Below, one piece after another: positions 44,763-52,826 of a stretch of DNA of 64,000 nt. Under the pieces are notes generated by a model that made no database searches, was not told where the DNA came from, and saw only the letters and a program-made list of their open reading frames with translations. A program made the translations under genes and the position numbers. The DNA lies in the NCBI GenBank assembly GCA_964467345.1, contig CAYXPY010000006.1:12842-76841 (forward strand), in the 5' to 3' direction. Source of the DNA: SM1-50 sp964467345 (GTDB taxonomy: Archaea > Thermoplasmatota > E2 > DHVEG-1). Position 1 is the stretch's first letter. Each line of letters begins with the position of its first letter.

Positions 44763-45642
44763 AACGTTCTTCTCTATCTTTCGCAAAGGAAGTCGTACCT
44801 ACTTCTACAGTAGCATTTTTTTTCCAATGCACATACGACGAGAAGTATTCATCCTGTATGGGTTTGTCAGGAAAACCGATAATTACGTTGATGTCATCCC
44901 ACAGGACCGTGACGGATTCTATGAGTTCAAAGAGAAATATTATCAGGCAAAACAAGGTAAAGAGACAGGAGATATCGTTATTGATTCGTTCGTCCGTTTA
45001 GCAGAAAAAAAGAAATTTCAGGATGAATGGATCGAGGCGTTCCTCCATTCCATGGAGATGGATTTAACAAAGAAACGCTATGAGACCATCGATGAGGTGC
45101 TAGAGTATATCTACGGTTCTGCGGAAGTCATTGGTCTGATGATGGCAAAAATCATCGGACTGCCAAAAGAATCCTTCGAGCATGCCAAATACCTCGGACG
45201 AGCGATGCAATACATTAACTTCATCAGGGATATCGCCGAGGACCTGGATCTTGGACGGGTCTATTTCCCTCAAACTGATTTACGGAAACACGGACTGGCG
45301 AACCTCACCTATGACCATGTCAAAGACCATCCGGATCGATTCACGAATTTTCTTCAGACCCAGCTTGATCGGTACTGCCACTGGCAGGAGCATGCAGAGG
45401 AAGGATACCACTTCATCCCGAAACGATACCTGATATCCATCAAAACCGCATCGGAGATGTATCATTGGACCGCTGAACAAATCTCAAACCATCCCTTTAT
45501 CGTCTATGACATGAAAGTAAAACCTATGATATCAAAAATCCTTCTTACGGTGGTTTCCAATCTCATCGATACCATGGGAACAAAATTCGGGACCTCCTTT
45601 TGTGTTGAAGCAACCCACGAAAAACATGATTCTTCAGAGTAG
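44749..45642 (+). CDS. crtB: Phytoene synthase CrtB
   Basis: 297 residues. Condenses two geranylgeranyl diphosphates to phytoene. Trans-prenyltransferase motifs: RTYFYSSIFFPMHIRREVFILYGFVRKTDNYVDV (first Asp-rich DNYVD), EYIYGSAEVIGLMMAKIIG and YINFIRDIAEDLDLGRVYFP (second Asp-rich DIAEDLDLGR). Full length for the family. It starts within crtI, and RudS follows 5 bp later. Confidence 0.95.
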   Translation: MIIDKTFFSIFRKGSRTYFYSSIFFPMHIRREVFILYGFVRKTDNYVDVIPQDRDGFYEFKEKYYQAKQGKETGDIVIDSFVRLAEKKKFQDEWIEAFLHSMEMDLTKKRYETIDEVLEYIYGSAEVIGLMMAKIIGLPKESFEHAKYLGRAMQYINFIRDIAEDLDLGRVYFPQTDLRKHGLANLTYDHVKDHPDRFTNFLQTQLDRYCHWQEHAEEGYHFIPKRYLISIKTASEMYHWTAEQISNHPFIVYDMKVKPMISKILLTVVSNLIDTMGTKFGTSFCVEATHEKHDSSE

Positions 45643-45647
45643 TTTCT

Positions 45648-46628
45648 ATGAATGGATTTGTCAAACCTCGCATCGTAATCAGTAAATGTATCGAATTCGA
45701 ATTTTGTCGATATAATGGCCAGATAATCCGTAGTGACATCGTCAGTACGATGAAACCACATGTTGAGTTCCTCCCGATATGCCCTGAGGTAGAAATTGGA
45801 CTAGGTATACCCCGAGACCCTATCCGTATCATTGAAAAACAATCGAAAAAATATCTTGTTCAACCAACTACTGGCCGTGACGTCTCTGAAGATATGAAGA
45901 GGTTTACGGAGCGATTTCTTATTAGCCAAAAAGATATCGATGGTTTTTTGTTAAAATCCCAATCCCCCTCCTGTGGGACCCGTGATGTGAAAATCTATCC
46001 TGCAATGACACCGTCTGCAGCAATCCGTCGAGAAGCAGGTTTTTTTGGTGACCACGTACTTACAGATTTTCCTTTTTTGGCAATCGAAGATGAAATGCGT
46101 CTGCACAATCCAATCATACGAGAGCATTATTTTATGAAAATCTTTACGTTCGCTCGATTCCGCAGGATACAACAAGTTGGATTATTACAACCGCTACTTC
46201 GATTTCATACTGAAAATAAATTTTTACTAATGGCATACAGTCAAAAGGAGCTACGGAGTCTTGGCAACATCCTTGCCAACCAAGAAAAACAACCCTTACC
46301 TCGTGTCTTTTCAGAATACGAACAACATCTTCATACTGCATTTTCCAAAGCACCGCGGTATACCTCTCAAATCAACGTCCTTAATCATGTGTTTGGGTAT
46401 GTCTCACAGGACCTCAAAGAAAATGAAAAAAAGTTCTATGCAAGCCTTTTACAGAAATTCCGTGATGGTCAGATTCCTCTGAGTGTCCTGATAAACCTTG
46501 TGAGATCCTGGGTGATACGATTTGATCAACCGTATCTCCTCCCGCAGACCTTTTTCCAACCCTATCCTGATGAGTTGTTCGATACTGAATCGATAAAAGC
46601 AAGCAACGTGAGAGATTTCTGGAAATGA
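45648..46628 (+). CDS. TudS-DUF1722 fusion, RudS type (tRNA 4-thiouridine desulfidase)
   Basis: 326 residues. N-terminal DUF523/TudS domain with cluster Cys candidates Cys14 (ISKCIEFEFCRYNG), Cys45 (PICPEVEIGLGIPRD) and Cys109 (LLKSQSPSCGTRD); then the DUF1722/YbgA domain (about 170-315: FHTENKFLLMAYSQKELRSLGNIL). Fused proteins of this kind have been described as RudS, which removes sulfur from 4-thiouridine in tRNA using a [4Fe-4S] cluster. As 4-thiouridine is a near-UV photosensor, its place beside carotenoid and UV-repair genes fits light stress. Overlaps the next gene by 4 bp (ATGA). Confidence 0.9.
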   Translation: MNGFVKPRIVISKCIEFEFCRYNGQIIRSDIVSTMKPHVEFLPICPEVEIGLGIPRDPIRIIEKQSKKYLVQPTTGRDVSEDMKRFTERFLISQKDIDGFLLKSQSPSCGTRDVKIYPAMTPSAAIRREAGFFGDHVLTDFPFLAIEDEMRLHNPIIREHYFMKIFTFARFRRIQQVGLLQPLLRFHTENKFLLMAYSQKELRSLGNILANQEKQPLPRVFSEYEQHLHTAFSKAPRYTSQINVLNHVFGYVSQDLKENEKKFYASLLQKFRDGQIPLSVLINLVRSWVIRFDQPYLLPQTFFQPYPDELFDTESIKASNVRDFWK

Positions 46629-47527
46629 AGATAGGATACCCCTGCATTAACCGCTCCCTTTCCTGCAAGGGAGACCGTACGTTCCGTTTACGCTCGTATT
46701 CAGAAGAAAGACTGCAGCAGACCATTCAAAATAACCTTGAGTGCTTGTTCCATATATTACGATTCAATCTCGACCACGGGCTGCTCTTTTTCAGAATCTC
46801 CTCAGACCTCATTCCCTTCGCATCTCATCCTGTCTGTACGTTCCCCTGGCAGAGGGTGTTTCAAAAACGTTTCGAGGAAATCGGTCAGTTCATTATAAAA
46901 AACGACATGCGCATCTCGATGCATCCAGATCAATTCATCGTACTTAATACACCTAGGGAGGACGTCTTTCAACGCAGTGTCGCAGAGATAGCCTATCATG
47001 CCAACGTCCTTGACCTCATGGGCCTTGATACATCAGTAAAAATACAGCTTCATGTTGGTGGCGTCTATGGGGAGAAGCAAAAAAGCATGGATCGGTTTAT
47101 CAGTCGGTATCGCTCATTAGATGCTACATTGAAGCATAGACTTGTTATCGAAAACGATGAAAAAAGCTACAGCATCAAGGATTGTCTCCTGATACATGAA
47201 AAAACCAAGATTCCGGTTCTTTTTGATTATTTTCATCATACCTTGCTTAATGATCATGAATCCTTAAGCGACGTGTTAGAATCCTGTAAAAAAACCTGGA
47301 AACCAAAAGACGGGATCCCTATGGTCGATTATAGTTCACAGAAGCCTCAAATGAAAAAAGGATCACACGCAGAACATCTAAACAACCATGATTTTTCCAA
47401 GTTTGTTCATCAATCAAAACCATATGATTTCGATCTGATGTTGGAGATTAAAGATAAGGAGCATAGTGCAATTAAGGCACTCAAGATTCTACAATCTGAT
47501 TACCGACTTGTCTCTCCAACAAAATAA
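46625..47527 (+). CDS. uvsE: UV damage endonuclease (UvdE/UvsE)
   Basis: 300 residues, TIM-barrel enzyme that nicks DNA 5' to UV dimers. N-terminus MKIGYPCINRSLSCKG; family motifs ISSDLIPFASHP, RISMHPDQFIVLNTPREDV, IQLHVGGVYGEKQ, VIENDEKSYSI, LFDYFHH and DLMLEIKDKE, with metal-ligand His and Glu. Near-complete match in length to bacterial UvdE. Translationally coupled to rudS; the next gene follows 9 bp later. Confidence 0.95.
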   Translation: MKIGYPCINRSLSCKGDRTFRLRSYSEERLQQTIQNNLECLFHILRFNLDHGLLFFRISSDLIPFASHPVCTFPWQRVFQKRFEEIGQFIIKNDMRISMHPDQFIVLNTPREDVFQRSVAEIAYHANVLDLMGLDTSVKIQLHVGGVYGEKQKSMDRFISRYRSLDATLKHRLVIENDEKSYSIKDCLLIHEKTKIPVLFDYFHHTLLNDHESLSDVLESCKKTWKPKDGIPMVDYSSQKPQMKKGSHAEHLNNHDFSKFVHQSKPYDFDLMLEIKDKEHSAIKALKILQSDYRLVSPTK

Positions 47528-47536
47528 GAGGTTCTT

Positions 47537-47992
47537 ATGAATGAAAATAATCTAAAGAAACAGATATTGCAATTATTTGAACATCAGCGGTTCGCTGTGA
47601 TTGCCACAGAGAGAAACGGTCAACCCTACACCCATCTTGTCGCTTTTACCTTCACCCCTGATTTACGCACACTCCTCTTTGCCACCAGACGGGACACACA
47701 AAAATACCTCAATATCAAAGAAAATCCATATGTCTCTGTTTTAATCGATAATCGTGAGAACACTCCTTCTGATCTGTCTGAAGCGATAACGGTCAATGCC
47801 CAAGGGCTGGCAACGGAAACACCCGATCTGAGCAAAGCGTATCATAGATTATTGGTAGAAAAACACCCTGGTCTATCATCATTTTTCGATGATCCTGCTT
47901 GTGCTCTCATTGAAGTCCATGTCAGGACCTATCAGGTTGTTCAGAAATTCGAACACATAGATATCTTAAAAATACCAGATGAGAAAGCATAA
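47537..47992 (+). CDS. Pyridoxamine 5'-phosphate oxidase-like FMN-binding protein
   Basis: 151 residues. Split-barrel flavin fold: QRFAVIATERNGQPYTHLVAFTFTPDLRTLLFATRRDTQKYLNIKENPYVSVLIDNR is the standard FMN-binding arrangement (R-T-x-K-x-x-N-I). Last gene of the crt-rudS-uvsE run, just 9 bp after uvsE. It could reduce F420 or FMN substrates, or bind heme; role unknown. Confidence 0.85.
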   Translation: MNENNLKKQILQLFEHQRFAVIATERNGQPYTHLVAFTFTPDLRTLLFATRRDTQKYLNIKENPYVSVLIDNRENTPSDLSEAITVNAQGLATETPDLSKAYHRLLVEKHPGLSSFFDDPACALIEVHVRTYQVVQKFEHIDILKIPDEKA

Positions 47993-48003
47993 TTCACTGC
48001 GGT

Positions 48004-48654
48004 TCAGATACTATCAGGGAGATGCAGCTCATAGCCTCGACGAATAAGAGGGGTGTTTATTAACGCCCTGATGATGTCTAAAGGAGGGAACTGTTCCTTA
48101 TAACCTAACACCGCGACATAATCCCCACCTTTTTGATACGGATCCCAATAATATACAGAGTACGTTCCCGGAGTATTGATCGTCTCATCAAACCGAGGTC
48201 CTTGATAGTATGATTTTCCACCGAACGGTTCATAGAACTCTTCTCGGGGAGTCCCTGGTGGTACGTCTTGTTTTACGATCACACCATATCCAGGCGGAAC
48301 ATCAAATGGTAATGTCTGATTCGGCGGGGGCAGTCCAGGCCCAACTAACGCGAACCATGGGGTAAAATTCGCGTAAAAACCATCACAAACCGGTACGATG
48401 GCCTCAATGAAGACCTGGAGCGGTTGATCCTTAATCTGGAAACTATACACATCGATATCGGTCGAAGGGTTGATCCAGTCTGTCTCCAACCATGAATACA
48501 CCGCTATCGATTGAGTGATTGACCTTCGCACCTGAAATGGTTTTTGTATGGTGGAGTCACGATGTTCTAAATACGGCACATGAGCTGAGAGAGATGGTAA
48601 AAGACAAAGACCGGCACATAAGCCAGCAAAGACTATTAGTACGGTTCTTTTCAT
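48004..48654 (-). CDS. Secreted protein of unknown function
   Basis: 216 residues from the start at 48654; a longer frame to 48837 adds an unlikely 61-residue leader and crosses the promoter. Signal peptide 1-22 (LCLLPSLSAHV). The mature part includes DVYSFQIKDQPLQVFIEAIVPVCDGFYANFTPWFALVGPGLPPP and a stretch SVYYWDPYQKGGDYVAVLGYKE, resembling the DOMON/SbsA-like extracellular sensor folds, but no family is claimed. TTTATATAG (48682-48690 on this strand) is its TATA box. Confidence 0.72.
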   Translation of the reverse strand: MKRTVLIVFAGLCAGLCLLPSLSAHVPYLEHRDSTIQKPFQVRRSITQSIAVYSWLETDWINPSTDIDVYSFQIKDQPLQVFIEAIVPVCDGFYANFTPWFALVGPGLPPPNQTLPFDVPPGYGVIVKQDVPPGTPREEFYEPFGGKSYYQGPRFDETINTPGTYSVYYWDPYQKGGDYVAVLGYKEQFPPLDIIRALINTPLIRRGYELHLPDSI

Positions 48655-48784
48655 ACTATTATCTAAGGAGATTTCGCTATATAAACATTTTTTATTACGC
48701 ATTTCTGGGTTATAACACAATTCCATAAAACAAATAAAGCATAACTGATTTCTCAATAGGGAGTGTTTGAGGGAGAAGATACCC

Positions 48785-49702
48785 ATGCATGAAATAAAAA
48801 TTATGTGTCCAAAATGCCGCCACCAGTTCATCACCAAAGGTGAACCAAATGAAAAAATCTATGTGACATGCCCGTCCTGCAAGACCTATGGGACGTTCAC
48901 TGTTCCAGCAGGAACCTGTGATCCGAACAAAGTAGAGTGTTTCACCGATACCGGTGATGCCCGTTTCAAGAAACTACGAATCTTCAATGCAGTCATGGGT
49001 GTTATCCACATGATCCAAGGGTTCCTCATGCTTCTTTTAAGTAATGCATTTACACTTCCCCTGACATACACCCATCCTGAATACAATGCTATTACGAACA
49101 CGATTTCTCCAGTATCTGAAACCTTTTTCAACGTCCAAATTGGACCACTCGTTGCCTTATTTCTCTTCATGTCTGCTACCGCTCATATTCTCATCTCAAC
49201 AGTATTATACAAATGGTATGTAAAAAAACTTCAAAACCATATCAACCCTGCTCGATGGTATGAATATTCTTTCAGCGCATCGTTGATGATCTTCCTTATC
49301 GCCATGCTTGTGACGATCTATGACTTTGGGACCTTGCTAGCCTTATTTACACTTACCGCAGTCATGAACCTCATGGGTCTCGTGATGGAGCTGCATAATC
49401 AAACAACGACAAAAACAAACTGGACTTCTTTTAATATCGGATGTATCGCTGGTTTTATCCCTTGGGTCGTCATCTTCATTCCCCTTGTTACTGCTGCTTC
49501 TGTACCAGATTTTGTCATTGCTATATTTATAACAATTGCAGTGTTCTTCAATCTGTTCGCCATCAACATGTTCTTACAGTATAAGAAAATCGGGAAATGG
49601 AAGGAGTACCTCTACGGGGAACGCATGTACATAGTCCTAAGCCTTGTTGCGAAATCCGCCCTTGCCTGGCAGGTGTTTGCTGGGACGCTTCGACCGATGT
49701 AA
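48785..49702 (+). CDS. Heliorhodopsin with N-terminal zinc ribbon
   Basis: 305 residues from ATG 48785 (GGGAG 9 nt upstream; a TTG at 48767 would add six). Residues 1-52 hold a C4 zinc ribbon (Cys8-x2-Cys11, Cys29-x2-Cys32); about 65-300 is a seven-helix heliorhodopsin. Key positions: counterion Glu160 (ARWYEYSFSAS), retinal Schiff-base Lys290 (LSLVAKSALAWQVFAGTLRP), His75 (GVIHMIQGF) and His134 (ATAHILIS). All four are exactly 52 residues beyond Glu108, Lys238, His23 and His82 of the Thermoplasmatales SG8-52-1 protein (recalled). The N-terminus of heliorhodopsins is cytosolic, so the ribbon faces the cytoplasm. Function, probably light sensing, is not established. A retinal-forming dioxygenase is not in the window. 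Confidence 0.95.
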   Translation: MHEIKIMCPKCRHQFITKGEPNEKIYVTCPSCKTYGTFTVPAGTCDPNKVECFTDTGDARFKKLRIFNAVMGVIHMIQGFLMLLLSNAFTLPLTYTHPEYNAITNTISPVSETFFNVQIGPLVALFLFMSATAHILISTVLYKWYVKKLQNHINPARWYEYSFSASLMIFLIAMLVTIYDFGTLLALFTLTAVMNLMGLVMELHNQTTTKTNWTSFNIGCIAGFIPWVVIFIPLVTAASVPDFVIAIFITIAVFFNLFAINMFLQYKKIGKWKEYLYGERMYIVLSLVAKSALAWQVFAGTLRPM

Positions 49703-49711
49703 AAAACCAAC

Positions 49712-49741
49712 CCTATTTTCCTTTTTCTTTTTTTTTTTTTC
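49712..49741. terminator. T-rich region between convergent genes
   Basis: The plus strand carries T-rich runs (CTATTTTCC, TTTTTCTTTTTTTTTTTTTTCC) directly after the heliorhodopsin stop, the usual archaeal terminator. The converging gene at 49760 reads out through the same region on the other strand. Confidence 0.5.
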
Positions 49742-49759
49742 CAAAAAATCATTTCAGCA

Positions 49760-50683
49760 TTATATGTTACAAACCTCGGAGCCGTTTTCCGAACAAATCT
49801 GAATAGTGCATTCAATGATATTGAATTTCTTCAGGAGATAATCATTGATCCGTGAGATGACCTCTTCTTGTTTCCCCTGGATCTTGCTTTCATTGATTTG
49901 TACATGAGCGGAGAACACAAGCATATCCGGGGTAATCGACCAAAGGTGAGCATTGTGGAGTTCCCGGAGTTCTGAAAAATTCTTTTTAAGATCATCAGAA
50001 ATCATATCGACATTAAGACCTTTCGGGGAGGTCTCCAGAAGTATCCGTGTCGAGTCTTTCAGTACCCCCCATGCCCAGAGAACAATGATAAGAGAAATAC
50101 CAATGCTGACAAAAGGATCGATAAACGTCCAATTGGTGAACATAATGATGATTGCCGCGATCACAATCCCAACAGATGAGACCGCATCAGCAAACATATG
50201 ATAAAAAATACTACGGATGTTCAGATCCCCCTTATGCGATCCCCGCAGGATCAGAATGCTTATAATGTTGACCGTAAGACCGATGAATGCGATAAGAAGC
50301 ATCTCCAAACCAAGGATTTCCACAGGGTTAAGCAATCGGAGGATCGCTTCATAGACAATGAGTCCAACAATCACAAGAAGGAACAATCCGTTCACAAACG
50401 CAGCCAACACCTCAGCGCGGTATAACCCAAACGTCCGGTGATGGCAGGGGGGTCTCCGAGCAATAACGATTGCGACAAGCCCAATGAGTAACGCGAACAC
50501 ATGCGTGAACATATGGCCCGCGTCGCTGAGTAACGCCATACTGTTGGTAAGATACCCCCCGATGATCTCCAGGATCATCACGATCGAGGTAATACCAAGT
50601 GAAAAAACCAGTTTTTTTTGCTCGACATGTCGATATTCAAAGAGATGTTCAGAAAATGCTTTTTGGACTGGGTTCTTGGTCAT
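49760..50683 (-). CDS. Cation diffusion facilitator (CDF/ZnT) transporter
   Basis: 307 residues, six membrane helices in the first ~210 residues and a cytosolic C-terminal domain. Metal-site motif LSDAGHMFTH (helix 2) and HMFADAVSSVG (helix 5) give the HxxxD pair, with DAxxH of zinc-type CDF proteins; the C-terminal region LHNAHLWSITPDMLVFSAHVQINE is CDF-typical. Exports Zn2+ or similar metals in exchange for protons. Tail to tail with the heliorhodopsin gene (57 bp apart). Confidence 0.93.
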   Translation of the reverse strand: MTKNPVQKAFSEHLFEYRHVEQKKLVFSLGITSIVMILEIIGGYLTNSMALLSDAGHMFTHVFALLIGLVAIVIARRPPCHHRTFGLYRAEVLAAFVNGLFLLVIVGLIVYEAILRLLNPVEILGLEMLLIAFIGLTVNIISILILRGSHKGDLNIRSIFYHMFADAVSSVGIVIAAIIIMFTNWTFIDPFVSIGISLIIVLWAWGVLKDSTRILLETSPKGLNVDMISDDLKKNFSELRELHNAHLWSITPDMLVFSAHVQINESKIQGKQEEVISRINDYLLKKFNIIECTIQICSENGSEVCNI

Positions 50684-50720
50684 AGCACCGGTCTTCTTTC
50701 GTATGATTTTTTTTCAATAC

Positions 50721-52583
50721 TTAAAACAGATCGACTACTTTGAATTTTCCTTCCATCTGCTGAATTGCTTTGTTTGGCAGGGTGAAACGCATGACATTCC
50801 CCGTATTATTTTCATTTTCGACCCATATTTTTCCACCATGGGAAAGAACAATGCCCCGTGAGATAGAGAGCCCTAGCCCTATATCGCCACTTGTTCGGTC
50901 TGTACCCGCATCAGCTTGATAGATGACGTCGAACATTTTCTTCTGTTTCTGCTTTGGTATCCCACGTCCTTCATCCTGTATCTCAAAGAGCACCTCACCA
51001 GGTTCTTTATTTACTCTGACTGTTATCGTGGAATTCTCTGGGGACGATTGTATCGCGTTCTGCAGGAGGTTTATCAACACCTGTTTCACGCGTTCCTTGT
51101 CAATCGTAAGCTCAGGGAGCTCCTTGGGTATTTCTGTGCTTATCCGTATTTGTTTTACATCGGCTGCAGGCTCTGAGGTCCCAATTGCATCCTCTACTAA
51201 CCGTTTGACATTGGTTTTCTGTGGGGAGAACTTCATTGTCCCTGACTCAAGATGAACGATGTCAAGGATATCCTGCAGAAGTTGTGTTGACCGGTTCGTA
51301 TTTGCCACAACCACACCTAACCCTTTTTTCTGTTCATCATTCACCGGGCCAAGGCTTTCCAGAAGCAGGATCTCGGCATATCCTTTGATGGTAGACATCG
51401 ATGATCGCAGCTCATGGGTGGTGATATCAAGGAAGTTTGATTTTGTCCGATCGAGTTTCTTTAACTTTGTGTTTTGTTGCTCAAGCCTCTTCTGCGACTT
51501 TTGCAATCTCTCCCGTTCGATATGGAGATCCCCTATGGTTCGTTTATATTCGTTCAATCTCTTTTTTAACAACGTGTTCTGTTTTGTCAGTTCAACAGTT
51601 CGCTCCTGGACCTTTTTTTCTAACCAATAATGGGCTTTCCGCAGCTCCCCTTCTATTTTTTTCCTATCTGTTACGTCATCCATGGTCGAATAGATAGAAA
51701 GCACAGCACCTGACTCGTTAAAACACAGGAAATCATTGATCACAAAAACACGAGGTTCACCGTTTTTCGCTAGATATGTCCGTTCGTGTCCACCGGTGTA
51801 TGATTTTCTACTTGTTATTTTTTCCCTAAAAGAGTTTTTTGCGGTTTCTTGCTCGTCACAATGGATGAAATTAAAAATCGGTTTCCCTATGATCTCCTGT
51901 CGTTCATATCCCAGCAATTGACACCATTTTTCATTCACATCGGTAATCGTCCCTTCTGCTGATAGTGTATGATAGGGGACTGGGGCCTTCTCATAGAGCT
52001 GTTTGAACTTCTCCTCTGAGACCCGTAACGCCCGTTCCATCTGTTTGTTTTGCGAATTATCTTTAATGATCCCGATAGAACCGATCACATTCCCGATACG
52101 GTCCTTCAATACACTCAGGGAAATATCGACATCGACAAGGGCGTTGTCTTTCCGTATCATTTGTGTTTCCAGATGATGTTGAATCCCTTTCTGCCTGATG
52201 TTCTCCGATCTTATCTTTTGCCATTCTTCTTTTGGGTAGAGGTATTTGACCGGTTTCATCATCAGCTCGTTTTTACTCATCCCAAGAAGCTTTTCTGTAT
52301 AGGTGTTCCAATGCACGATCCGCTCGTTCTCATCAGTAAGCATGATAGCGACTGCGGAATTATCAAAAATAATTCGATATTTTTCAATTGGATCTCCCAA
52401 ATCAATCGTTGGTATGTCTTCCCCTTTATGATGCCGAAGGATTGAAAACATTGATACAAAAGAATCGTTTTCACATTCTTCGTCTACAGGTTTTTTTGGT
52501 TCTTCCATGCTTCGACTATGAAGCCGTCCCAATCGCTCCTCTGCTCGTAATGTTTTTATTATCTCAGGATCATCGTTTTTCAT
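50721..52583 (-). CDS. PAS/PAC sensor histidine kinase, cytosolic
   Basis: 620 residues, no membrane segment. Residues about 65-185 PAS1 (KYRIIFDNSAVAIMLTDENERI), 190-320 PAS2 (KFKQLYEKAPVPYHTLSAEGTI) with PAC, 325-390 coiled coil, 395-460 HisKA with His in LDITTHELRSSMSTIKGY, 500-612 HATPase: N-box QVLINLLQNAIQSS, G1 FEIQDEGRGIPKQ and G2 TGDIGLGLSISRGIVLSHGG. No response regulator is adjacent, so the partner is unknown. It lies next to the CDF and heliorhodopsin genes, but no link is shown. Confidence 0.93.
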   Translation of the reverse strand: MKNDDPEIIKTLRAEERLGRLHSRSMEEPKKPVDEECENDSFVSMFSILRHHKGEDIPTIDLGDPIEKYRIIFDNSAVAIMLTDENERIVHWNTYTEKLLGMSKNELMMKPVKYLYPKEEWQKIRSENIRQKGIQHHLETQMIRKDNALVDVDISLSVLKDRIGNVIGSIGIIKDNSQNKQMERALRVSEEKFKQLYEKAPVPYHTLSAEGTITDVNEKWCQLLGYERQEIIGKPIFNFIHCDEQETAKNSFREKITSRKSYTGGHERTYLAKNGEPRVFVINDFLCFNESGAVLSIYSTMDDVTDRKKIEGELRKAHYWLEKKVQERTVELTKQNTLLKKRLNEYKRTIGDLHIERERLQKSQKRLEQQNTKLKKLDRTKSNFLDITTHELRSSMSTIKGYAEILLLESLGPVNDEQKKGLGVVVANTNRSTQLLQDILDIVHLESGTMKFSPQKTNVKRLVEDAIGTSEPAADVKQIRISTEIPKELPELTIDKERVKQVLINLLQNAIQSSPENSTITVRVNKEPGEVLFEIQDEGRGIPKQKQKKMFDVIYQADAGTDRTSGDIGLGLSISRGIVLSHGGKIWVENENNTGNVMRFTLPNKAIQQMEGKFKVVDLF

Positions 52584-52780
52584 ATCATCACTCCTTGATT
52601 CGATGGCCTGTTCTCATTACACTGTAAACCTACGTTAAACTGGTCAGTATCATCTAATGAAGACCTATGTGTCATTGCAGTTCCCATCCGTATTATAACA
52701 ACAAAAGTAACCATTTTTTGGTATAAAACATTAATGGCTCTCAACATAAAATTTTTTGATTGGAAGAAACCATCTCAGAA

Positions 52781-52793
52781 AAACTTATATAGC
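52781..52793 (+). promoter_or_regulatory. TATA box of the second gingipain-like gene
   Basis: AAACTTATATAGC lies about 40 bp upstream of ATG 52827 and predicts a leader of about 20 nt containing AAGGGGA, 8 nt from the start. This supports the start at 52827 over an in-frame ATG at 52734 upstream of the TATA box. Confidence 0.65.
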
Positions 52794-52826
52794 ATATTGT
52801 TTGTTAATGATACAAGGGGAATATAT

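Noticed and set aside
48655..48837. N-terminal extension of the secreted protein on the minus strand
   Set aside because: It would cross its own TATA box and the divergent heliorhodopsin leader, and the signal peptide would be internal.
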